From Viscum album (lineage: Eukaryota; Streptophyta; Magnoliopsida; Santalales; Viscaceae): a stretch of 64,000 nucleotides of DNA. A program made the position numbers and the translations under genes. Every line of letters starts with the position of its first letter. Position 1 is the stretch's first letter. The stretch is from positions 363,086,067-363,150,066 of the forward strand of contig OY728157.1 of NCBI GenBank assembly GCA_963277665.1. Reading direction: 5' to 3'. The notes under the pieces are model-generated. The model saw only the letters and a list, made by a program, of their open reading frames with translations. It ran no database searches and was not told where the DNA came from. Positions 50,490 to 61,526 of the stretch are shown here, piece after piece.

Positions 50490-52985
50490 TACTCAGGAAC
50501 TGAACACCAGCTTTTTTTACGCGATCTTTATCACAAAAATTCTATTGGATCTAGTATAAATTCTATCTACCTTGAGGGTGTTAAAACATTTATACCGTTT
50601 AAATAGTCAAATTCTGATTTTTTTGAAGGAAAAATTAAATATCTATGTAAGAAATGTGATATTAAGAGATTAAAAACCTTTTATAATGTTCGAATTCATC
50701 TATTATGATTTGGTTTTGATAAAGATTATATTTTTTTTGTGTCAACACGATGAATAAAATTCTATAGATTTTTTTGGTTTTATATCTATAATTTTAGAAT
50801 ATAGTACAAGAGGTTATTAACCCATCTATTCAGAAAATAACAACCCATAATGATATTCCAAATCCTAAATCAAAACCATCTCAATGTTACAAAATATTGA
50901 AATTTACCTAGGTGGCCTTATATCTAGGATGCAAGATTAGAAAAATTGAAGATATTATAAAAATAATGGCTATTAAATCAGATTTTCGAATGTCGAACAA
51001 TTGTTTTGATCAAATATTTTCTTTGTATAAATAATTTTTTCCTAATGAAAATTCATTACTTGTAAGTTCATATAGAAGAAAGAAGCTATTCTATAATTTG
51101 GATCTTATTTATCAGAATTTACATGAATGTTTAAATGACTACATCTTGTATAGTGATGATTATGAATTGTTATTTAATTTTCCAACTTGTAGAGAATCTA
51201 TAAATAAAGAGTTATAAAAATTAAATTCCATATTTCCTATGAAATTATTGATGTATTTCCCAGTTACACCCCATTTACAAAATCTATTTATTTATCACAC
51301 CATAGTTATATTGATGACATGACATAAATCAAATATTTCTATCAGTAAAAACTTAAATCATCTTTATGATGGTGATTCATAGAAATGATTTATTTAGGTG
51401 TATCCTTATTTTCCTTCTAAACCTAATAAATTTTTTTTGAGTCTTTATACTGATGATTTTTATCCATTTAGAGCTTATAACAATCAATATTCTCATTAGA
51501 CTATTTTTACAACTCTATAAAACTTACCTCCTTCGATGATGATGAAGGAACCATATTTATATTTAGTGTGATTAATTCTAGGGCATAGAAAGAATAATAT
51601 CAATGTTTATTTGAAGCCACTAATTGATGAGTTAATTTAATCATGGGATGACAAAGTAACAACATATGATATAGTTTTAGATCAAAATTTTACACTGAAA
51701 TGTGAATTAATGTGAACAATTAGTAACTTTACAGCTTATAGTATGTCATCTAGATAGAGTAAAAAATGGTCTAAAATCATGTATGTACTACATGGATGAA
51801 AACAAAGTGTTTATTCTCATCAATTGAAGGAAGAATCAGTTTTTTACAGTTATATGATATTTCTTCTTGTAGATCAACCCTTTTGAAGGAATATAAATAA
51901 TTTTACAAAAGGTAGAGTTGAAAGAGATGAACCTTTAGCAATTATCTCAGGTATTCAGGTAAAATATATCATATATTCATTTACTCATATTAATTTTGGA
52001 CTAACAATAAGTGAACAAAAACTATAGGGTTTTAAGAGAGATTATAATTGGATGGAGTGAAGTATTTTTTGGGATATTCTATATTGTTCTGATTTGTTGG
52101 TTCATCACATTTAAGATATAATTCATATTGAGATTTTTTTGATAACATATTTTATACAAGTTTGTAAACACCTGGTAAGACCAAAGATAATGAAAATTCA
52201 TGGTTAGATATTGCCCAAATCTACATGCATCTCTAACTTGAGTTATTTGAAAGTGAAAGATCACATGATTTAATGTAGGTAAAAGTTGGTTACACACTTT
52301 CTAAAGAAAGTCATTTACTATTTGTTCAATGGATTAGATATTTAAGGTTATCAGATTTTTATGATTCTAATATTTCTCATTATTCCATAATTATATATAT
52401 TATTGGGTTAATAATACATGACTATCATGTCATAATGGAATTACTACCACCTGTTGGTCATAGCGGGATATTAAATTATTTATTCTAGGATATGTTGATC
52501 GAAATATCATATTTATTCAGAGATATTTTTGGAGAAAAATCATATTATGATGCATTGAGTATGATAGAAAAGCATGTTATTTTAATTTTATGTAAATTAG
52601 AGAAAATATTCCCATTATCCTTCTTAGACACAATGAAATATTTAACATATCATTTTATGTATAAAGATAAATATGGAGATACAATACAATTCCAATGAAT
52701 GTACCCATTTGGGATATGTATTGAAAAATGGAATAAATTACATAAAAAATCATCAGTTGAAGGTTCAATTATAGAAGCCTACTTATAGGATGAAATTTTA
52801 ATTTTTTTGGTTATTATTTTCAATCTAAATATCCTTCAAAAATATTCACTGGGGATGTAATGAGGAAAATGTTGATAATTTCATAGACCATTAATTTTTA
52901 GTTTTTAACCAGCACAAGCTTGATTTTTTAGGTTATCATGAATTATGGATTTTAGATGAATAAATAAAAAGATTTTATAAAAATG
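50490..52985 (+). pseudogene. CACTA TNP2 transposase relic
   Basis: Plus-strand frames match TNP2-family proteins in order. The transposase-associated N-terminal domain has EGVKTFIPF and LCKKCD (50,570-50,660). The next region has LYLGCKI, NSLLVSSYRRKK and NLHECLNDYILY (about 50,920-51,150). FPVTPHLQNLF follows near 51,255. The core has CTDGFNPF-like LYTDDFYPF (about 51,440), NINVYLKPLIDEL (about 51,600), and FWDILYCSDLLVHH (about 52,070). The DUF4218-type part has CKLEKIFPLSFLD near 52,590 and EGSIIEAYL near 52,755. There are dozens of stops, many TAG or TAA; the last part is cut off by an LTR. It is clearly a different, older family from the TNP2 at 60-64 kb. Confidence 0.85.
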
Positions 52986-52989
52986 TTCT

Positions 52990-55685
52990 TGTAATATCCT
53001 AATATTTTAAAAGAAAGACTATGTTCTATAACATGTAAAATAAAAAACAACGTGCTTAAACAGACCACGAGATATTATTATTTAAATATGACCATTATAA
53101 ATTAGCTATTGAATTGGTGGGTATGAATAATATGAATTGAATTATGAAATATATAATTTAAATATTAATCAATAATTCATTAATTATTTTTTAGGAAAAT
53201 AATCACTCAATATTTAGTAAATATATTTTATTCTCAAAGAACATGGTTTCATCAAAAATGATTTTTAATGTTTTTTGTGAGCAAGTATTATAATTATTTT
53301 TTGGAGGTTTTAGAAATAGTATTTTATAAAAATTATTTCATTTTTGAAATCATCATGTCAAAATTATCTTGGGATTATTTTTTTAATTTTTTTTTGAAAA
53401 GTTTTATTTTTCAGTGAATAATGAAAAATATTGTTTTTTATTAAATATTGTATTTTATTTTAAAGCATTTATAAATTAAAAGCCTATTTTATATTATTTA
53501 TAAATTTAATTAGTTATTTTTTATTTAAAATAATCCAATTATGGTTTTTAAATTAATTTTATTCTTGAATTTAGTATAAAAACATTTTATACTTAAGAAG
53601 GGCATTTTTCTTAAAAATATTTTTTTTGTTGTGTTTTTCTAGTTTAATTTTAAATTAAATTCTTCCATTTTTTCATTTTGAATTTTGAAAAATTTATTCC
53701 ATATTTTGAATCAGTGGGTACAAATTTGGTAAATAGTTCCCTTTTATTTTTGGTCAATATGAATAGTAACCTTAGTAATTTTTGTTATAATGGTAAAGGG
53801 TAAATCAGGTAATTAAAGTTAAAAATAAAATTATAAGAAAAAATAATGATCCTAAGAATTGCATTAATTTTATTTTATGAGTATATCTGATCTATAACTA
53901 TCCAAATTTATAATATAAATCCTTTTCCCCGTTTTTATATAATTATAAGCTTTCTAATATCTTATATAAGGAGAAGCTAAAGATATCACACTCTTTTTTT
54001 AATAACTATTATATTTTTAACATGGAGATAAGAATATGATATGTTTGGTTATAAATATTCATTTGAAATATAAATGATTATATTAATCATGGTAATTTAT
54101 ATTTTATTTTTTGTGAAGAAATAATAATCTTAAATTCTTACACAACATCGACCCAGTAATTAATCATTTAGTGAAAAAAATAAAAAAAATAATATTAAAA
54201 ATATTAGAAGTAATATAATTTAAAATAATTAATATGACCCATGAATTTTATAGATAAAAATGAAATATTATAGAGGTTTAGATTCATTTTATTATAATTT
54301 ATTTTTTTTCTTGATGTTATTAATGTCAAAGTAAATGAATAGTTTTAAAATTTACATTAATGATATTTTATAGTAAATAATATTTTATTAAATGATTTAA
54401 AATTCATAAAAAAATTATATTCACAAAAAATAATAAGATATGGAAAATTATATAAACCATGGTCCATTTATGAGTGTATTTTTATTTTATAGTAATATTA
54501 TTATCCCATAAAGTCTATAAAACTTTAATATTATAGTAATTGTCAAAAGGGTTAATGAAGTGTTAAAGCAAATATATAAGGGTAAAAATGTGATATAAAT
54601 TTGTCCAAAAATTATTTTATAAGATTATTTTTACTAATAATCATATTATATTTTAATATTATAAATTTGGATCCATTTTACACCAATATTAATTTATTTT
54701 AATTTAATATTTTAATAAATTCTACAAGTGACCCTCCCCTCTCTTATAAAAGGGTACCACTTATTCTCGTTCCTTCACACTTGAAAGCCTTTTGTTTCTA
54801 CTAATACCTACCCAAATCACATTCTAGAATCACTCTCCATGTTCTATAGGAATTATATTAGAGATAATACCAATCTTATAGGTCTTAGGGTATTAAGAAA
54901 AGGAGACTTTATAAAGAAGAGGAAGATAAAAAATGGACATGACGAGCCAGACTCAAGGTAAGATAATTTGGTTTAAATTATCATTTAAATTTTACTTTAA
55001 AACTATGTTTTTATTCCATATCAATATTTTTACAATTATTTTATGGATATATTTATATATAAATAAGTGAATTATAAAGTATAATTTATGCTTTTCTTAC
55101 ATTCTTTCAAGGATTTTAAAATTGAATATTTCTACGAAATGTTTTAACATTCCCTACAAAAAGAAAAAAATGTTCTCTTTTGATGGATACGATGACAAAT
55201 TTTTTTCCATAAACCATAAAAACTATTTTATTTTTGGATTCATTTACAATGATTCATGTTTTATTAAGAAAACCTCCTTCTTTATGTTCTGGTTATTTAC
55301 AAAAAATGGTTTTAAAATGGAATAGATATATCAAAATCCAAAAATGGTTTCCTATAGGTGAAAAGAACATTTTTATTATGAAATATTTTATATATTGTAT
55401 TATGGTTCTTGAGATTTTTTTATGAGTAGGGTTTCTTCTATTATAAACTGAGGGTGGGTGAGCCTGTTATAGATTTCCAATGCATTGAGTAAAGGGATGA
55501 AGTTAACCGATTAGGTTCATCCTAAGAGAATATGGGAATATACTATTATCGTTATTATAAATATGAGATGGAGTTAACTTATAATATTTCTCTTAATATA
55601 TTATGGGAATATACTGTGATGGTTATTCTAGGTATAACCATGATGGTGATTCCATGTGTAATGTTGAGGGTTACTCCATAAGTAA
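52990..55685 (+). repeat. Truncated LTR related to the 4-kb LTR family
   Basis: It starts TGTAATATCCTAATATTTTA, resembling the TGTAACACCCCGAGATTTTA start of the LTRs at 14.4-24.7 kb. At about 53,760 it has GAATAGTAAC followed by GTAATTTTTGTTAT and GGTAAAGGGTAAAT, matching the same block of that family. The TATA box (TATAAAA, 54,745-54,751) lies about 1.76 kb from the start, versus about 1.66 kb in the other family. Downstream is a C/T-rich leader with CCTTTTG and a GGTAAGAT donor-like site, again collinear. The LTR is interrupted at 55,686 by a CACTA element; the rest is outside the window. Confidence 0.6.
54745..54751 (+). promoter_or_regulatory. TATA box of truncated LTR
   Basis: TCTTATAAAAGGG, the same context as the TATA boxes of the 4-kb LTRs at 16,824 and 23,067 (minus strand). 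Confidence 0.6.
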
Positions 55686-56095
55686 CACTACAACAAAACC
55701 GCTGTTTAGCGGTGGTTTATAGAAACCGCCGCCTAATAGGGAATCGACAATCTATTAGTGGTGGGTTTTAATATTTAGCGGTGGTTTCAGGAAAGCATCG
55801 TAGGTGCCTCATTTTGTGGCAGTTTTCCTGAATTTATCTGCGGTTTTACGAGCCCTGGATATCACTTTATTCGCGGCGGTTATAACCGCCGTGAATAAAC
55901 TCAAATTCCAGCGGCCGTAAAACTGCCGCTAAATTCACAGGAACCATCGTGGAATGAGGCAGCCACGATGCTCCTATTTAGCAGCGGTTATAACCACCAC
56001 AAAAAGTCTATTTTATTTTATGTTTAGCGGCAGTTTAAACCACCACAAATATACATTTCGTGCCAGTTAAAACTGCCACGAAAATCTTCCCAGAA
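55686..56095. repeat. CACTA terminus with long inverted repeat
   Basis: Subterminal GCGGTGGTT / AACCGCCGC words in both orientations. A long imperfect hairpin is centred on TTCGCGGCGGTTATAACCGC (about 55,870). Its arms pair GCATCGTAGGTGCCTCATT (about 55,795) with AATGAGGCAGCCACGATGC (about 55,953), roughly 80 bp per arm. Confidence 0.8.
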
Positions 56096-59000
56096 TAAAA
56101 AAATAATAATTCTTTGCTTCTGCTGCACCACTGCCCTGAAAAACAAATAAAACCAGAAAAACCATCCCTGGCCTCCCACCAATGACCAATAGCTGAATAT
56201 CCAGAATAAATCACATGATTATAAACCAAGATGAGAAACCACATACTAAATATAGGGAAACCAAGATGGGAAACTTGTGGTAGGGGAGGTTTTAAAAATA
56301 TCTTGATGACAAGGACTCTCATTATAAAAGGGATACATGATTATAAACCCCATGAGGTACATATCATCATAGGAAGAAAACCCAAGAGACTTGGGTGAAA
56401 ATTTGTTGATCATGTGAATCAATAGTTCATTGAGGTGGTTTGGGGAATTGGGTTCCCAAATAAGAGACTTGGGTGAAAATTTTCTCTATAATTGATCTAG
56501 AGAAAATATCACACCATAGAATTGGAGCTAAGTGAAGCTTCACCCAAGTGTAGGGTTGGGTGAAGCATTGACCTAGTGGAGGGATCGGTGATGGTTTCCT
56601 CTAGTATAGAGGCCCATGATAAGCATCATTGTGGTATAGAGTATAAGGTAATGGTCTGCCAGAGTTTGAAGGACCAAGTTGACTTTGGCACATGAATCCC
56701 AATTGAGGAATCTCTAATAGGGTCTAAGTTCATGGAACACTAGTGAGGTTGAGTCTTTTGAACTAAATGAGGTTCATGATTCTCTATTGTTCCTTCCGGG
56801 ATATGAATTCACCATGTAACGCCCTAATGTATCATCTAAGATGAGATCCTTCACTATAGTTTTAGATAACTATGGGAGAAGTAGTATTCCTCAAATGTTA
56901 TAATGTGTTAAACATTCAGGTAACTCAATTATCTTGTATTAAAATTATTTTCCCCATGGTATGACCTTAAAAATACACCTTCGTGAAATTAGATACTTGG
57001 GAACTTGAGCAACTCATGTCTCTTCCTCTTTCTTTATGTTTGTTAAATGGGGATCCAAGGGTTTATTTATTGAAAAATATACGAATAGGGGCACACAAGG
57101 TTTGATCATTAGAGGAAATTTTTTCAAGTAACATAGCACATAAATCAAGTGCATATACATAATCTCAAAAGGTGAAAAGTGCCCAGAGGTCAAGCACACA
57201 AGTTATTTGTGTGAAGTAGAGTTATGCTCACAAGACGAGACCAGGGAAGATGAAACTTAGCCACATAAATTGATGTGTATATGTGGGCACATCAGTATAG
57301 TAATTCACTATTGTATCTAGGAAAAACCCAGAAGAACTGGGAATTAAAGTGACATAGGCTCATGCTAAAGTAAGGTATATGAAAATAATTTCATAAAACT
57401 CATACTGACATCAAATGACTATAACTTCTGATCCATAATTTTTTTGGATCAAAAAATTTTCAAATTGAATCCTGTGAAACGAAATACACCCCTAGTGACC
57501 AATTTATCCTATATTATGCATCTCATAAGGCCAAAAAGTTACTAAAAGACTCTAAAAATGTATTTGAGAATTCTAACAACCATTTTTATAAACAAAATAA
57601 AAAATACATATCTTACTACCAATGGGAGGCTCTCACCACCAAGTTACAAAATTAGAAAACATTTTAAATGAATCCCAATCCTTTATTATGTGAAAATCCA
57701 TGAAAAAAATATAAAACCCATTTGTGTCTTATTCAATCCCAAAAAATATTTTCTAATCTCACGTGTTTTTTTTGAATGAGGTTTGTATCATGGATTCCAT
57801 GGAAAACTGTATGAAGAATATTTTTTGATGCAAAGAAAATATGTCATTACCTTAAACTAACATTAGTGTATTTGGTTATGAAAGAGTTTAGTGACTTGGT
57901 GTATTGAAAAACATGAAGGTATTATTTCAAGATGAAGATTTAAATCCTCAAAATGGATTATGTTCCTTAAATTAACACCTTTGTGTGTTTTATATGGGTC
58001 ATTTGAACTAGTATATGTAATAAATATGACATACCTCTAATTTTTTCATAAGTTGGTGGACCTAAAGATACTATATTGACTTTTATTAGGCTTTAATGGT
58101 AGAATATATCATCTTTTAATGTTTTTGTTTACCTTATTTCTTCATAAACATTGTATAATGTATGGTTTAGTGGGTAGGAAAAACCAATGTGAATTTATAG
58201 AGTCTCAAACACCAAGATTAAGAGGGAGTCTATTAGGGACGAAACTTAAGGTCGAGACCAAGATAAGTGGTCTAGATATAACTATGTATCCTATGATGAT
58301 AGAAATCAAACCATACACAGTTCTAGAAATTTGAATGGATGTGGTATTTCATAGAAGTATATGAGATAAGTAATATGGACATCACTTGGTTTAATGTTTC
58401 TGGATTAAATTCAGATGGCAAAGAAATCTAGGGACATGTGATGAGAGGTGGTTTGGGGGGTCTTATTAAATTGGACATCCTCTAGATGTGGGTGTTGGTC
58501 AAATTCAATATGATCATTACACGGAGTCGTGGGAGTATAAATATGGTTTCTTATGAGTATGTTTGGATAGAAGTGTTTTTTACCAGACCTATGACATCTC
58601 CCTATAAGGCCTAGTGTTGGTAAAGAAGAAAGTTATGGAATTCCAGTAATTAAAGTTTCATGACCGGATAACTTGTAATGAATCAAAAAATGGAATTAAG
58701 AATCATAATATAAATAATTCAGGGATATAATGATAGGTAATAATTACTAGACAAACCATGATTAAGTGGAAATTCTGTTGGGAATTCAGTTCAAGTCATG
58801 CTGTAACAGTTCAGTGATCAAAACAGTTATGGTCAAAAATGGTCCATTGTAACTGGTCAGTTTTATTTTGTGTTTCTAGTAAGTAGAGGTATGTATCGTC
58901 AAACAATTCCAATAAAAAACTCAATACTCCTCCATTTATTTATCCATTTAAAGAAGAGGAAGGATATGGGTTTGGATTCTGCTACTTTTACCTCCTTTGT

Positions 59001-59730
59001 TTTCTTCATTTCTCTAAGTGTTATCATTGTGAAATCTTATATGCCCTATTTTTAGTTCTTTTTTCAGGTTATCCATTTTCATATATTTTTTATTGAATCG
59101 AGAGACATAAATATATGAGTTAAACATCCTAACATTGAAGTATTTGGTAGAAGTTCTTTTCTTAAAATTCATATTTTTATAAGACATACCAATTGTGAGT
59201 CAAGTTGAAATCCATCTTCAAGATTATATTTTAATTTGTAAAGTTTTCTTGCCTATATTCATGGACTTATGCTAATTTATCACCCCTCAGTCACACCAAT
59301 ATCTTAGTGAACCACCCTTGATTTAGAACATTCTCATGACATTTTAGAAGAGCTAGAGCATTTTTAGATACTTTTGACTCTTAAATCAGACATTTTCAAC
59401 AATGGGCCTCACCAAAGTGTCCACAACACTATCCCCTTGATCACTATGAAATGACCCAATTTGTTCAACACATCAACAATGGGTTTAACTCCTAGTCATC
59501 CAAAATCTCGACTACCAATTCAAACACAGACCTAAATGGAATGATGTATAACACACTCGAGAAATGAAGACATAAAAAGAAACATCGGAAATCAATAAAA
59601 TGCATAAAAAGAAACATGAGAAATCAAGGAAATTTTAGGACATGAAAAAGTGTGGTGGAAACTATGTGCCACAAATGTTACATATACAAACCAACTGTTT
59701 CCATTTTTTTTCAACACATCAACAATAGAA
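56096..59730. other. CACTA 3' non-coding region, no gene recognised
   Basis: At about 57,415-57,500 a stretch with ATGACTATAACTTCTGATCC recalls the non-coding motif of the CACTA at 42,120. A possible solo LTR starts with TGTAACGCCCTAATG at 56,815; a copy of its preceding CACCA also follows TCA at 59,293, so 56,815-59,293 is a candidate, unproven. No domain is seen in any short frame here. Confidence 0.35.
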
Positions 59731-60131
59731 CTACTCAGGGTCCGAAGATGCATCGTCACCCTCTCCACCTTCATTTCCACTTTGTGCGGTCACCTGTAAG
59801 AACATTATATTGAAAATTAAATATGGTTACATATTTATATTAAAACTTAAAACCAATGAAAGTTAGAAAAATAAATGATTTTGATTTTCTGTGATTTACC
59901 TGCATACCACCAATCGATGCACTCCCACCGGGGTCATATATACTCATATGAAGGGGGAGTCGATGACTCAGCCTCTACTGGGACATCCATAAATAGTGTG
60001 AGAGATGGTGCATTGGGAGATGGTGCAGGGGTGTCGGCAGCTGGTGCCTCAGATGTCGTGGGGAGGGATCCAGATGGATAGTCACCTATCGCAGAACTGG
60101 AAGGGGCGAAGTACCACTTCTTCCTTGGCAT
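59731..60131 (-). pseudogene. C-terminal exons of the CACTA gene
   Basis: Two exons on the minus strand. The first (60,131-59,900) reads MPRKKWYFAPSSSAIG... and is Pro/Ser/Ala-rich. Its donor is CAG|GTAAAT at 59,899, and the acceptor CAG at 59,796-59,794 leads to the last exon (59,793-59,731), which ends in an acidic DDASSDPE and a TAG stop. The frame before the donor is offset by one base within a short TA run near 59,936-59,941, giving an early stop. On either side of that offset the frames are sensible, so it is a single-base indel. This may be the end of the transposase transcript or of a second transposon gene. Confidence 0.55.
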
Positions 60132-60183
60132 TCCTGTTATTTAATCAAATAAAATTAAGTTCATAATATATATTTCAAAAAAA

Positions 60184-61438
60184 TTATAAGGAAAAAACAT
60201 TAAAAATGATAATAGATGGAGTACTAACAGACAATATATATATAACAATGATAATGAATGACTGCAGAAATGAAACAAGTGGTTGCTGAATAAATAAATA
60301 ATTGTACATACAATCATTTTCCCTTTCAATCATGTTGGTTTCCTGCTCCATTGCTTCATCCACTTCATTCATCCTTTCTAGACTAATAGTTTCAATATCA
60401 TGATGGACAAATAATTCTGCTTCCTGTTGCTGATTAAATTCAATTTCAGAGGTCAAATTTTCCACTTCATCACCCATATCGTACAAATCTCTTTGTATTA
60501 CGTGAGAAACTACACTCCACCCTTTATCGGAAACAACATTCAAATAATATACCATTTTTTCTTACGATGCTAAGATATATGGATCATGCAGTTCATGATC
60601 ACCAACATCCATCAAGCGAGAGAAGTTCACAGAAGTAAATTTCAAGGAATCTCTTTTAACACCTCTGATAATATCGACCCATTTTCATTTGAATAAAACA
60701 ACCAAAAAATATCCGTGGTAGTTTAATTCAATAATATCATGCAGCTTTCCATAGTATTCCACTTCAGCAAATGTAAATATACCACTATTCTGTGTTCTCA
60801 AACCCACTTCTCGATCGACTGTACGAAATCTAAAGCCATTCACATTATCAGCGTCGAACTTTCTAACTTTTTTAGAGGACCTCTAGCAAGAAACTTCAAA
60901 TCTTCTGACACCTCTTCTTGAGTTTTAGTATTCATGATCTGAAAAAAGAAATATACTTTATTAGATTTACAAAATGTATGTCTCAAACTGATATTCATAT
61001 TTATTGCAATATTTATGAACGTAAACGTCGTGCAAACCATTCTACAAGATCTTTATTAACAAATTTATTTATATCTTTCTCATTTCGTGTTCGGCCTCTC
61101 ATTCATATCTTTGTTTGTATCCTCAACTCTTCAATAAATGGATCAACAATTTTACTATTCAACAGCACATATCTATGTGCCTGTAAGAATTCCAATTCAG
61201 TCAGTGTCACATTTGAGGTCCTCCCAACTGATCGGCCAATAGCAGGAAATATTTTGGATTTCTGATGTATTTGAGATTGAGTCGATGTGTTATCAACACA
61301 TCCAACTCGATTAAATCTTGTCTCAATATCATCCAAGTATCGAGAATAAAAGGTAAGACACTCCTCAGCCACATAGACTTCAGCAATTGAGCCTTATGGT
61401 TTAGCTTTATTTCCCATGTATGATTTAAAATTCCCAAG
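60184..61438 (-). pseudogene. TNP2 C-terminal domains (DUF4218/DUF4216-like)
   Basis: On the minus strand AEECLTFYSRYLDDIETRFNR (61,369-61,310) matches the conserved AEECLTFCSRYL..VETRFNR region, followed by GRSVGRTSNVTLTELE and QAHRYVLLNS. Further on, YYLNVVSDKGWSVVSHVIQ and RDLYDMGDE (about 60,550-60,465) fit the DUF4216 part of CACTA transposases, ending in an acidic, E-rich tail. Introns and frame changes separate the pieces; I could not settle every splice site. Confidence 0.75.
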
Positions 61439-61526
61439 ATATATGTGAAATAAAATAAAGAAAATTATGCATTTAATTAAGTACGAAAAATTGTTTACTT
61501 AATTGGAAAACATATAAATAAAGTAC

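Larger units (their letters stand above)
48611..52989 (+). mobile_element. Decayed CACTA element, right part lost or displaced
   Basis: A possible 5' terminus CACTACTAAAAAATAGAAAA lies at 48,611, followed by non-coding sequence, an AT repeat desert and a plus-strand TNP2 relic. Sequence similar to the TNP2 C-terminal region runs until about 52,985, where an LTR begins. No matching right terminus is visible. The left end assignment rests on the CACTA word plus context. Confidence 0.5.

Noticed and set aside
60840..61265. Plus-strand frames opposite the TNP2 gene (also 61,730-62,032 and 62,489-62,740)
   Set aside because: Antisense shadows of transposase exons whose minus-strand motifs are clear.
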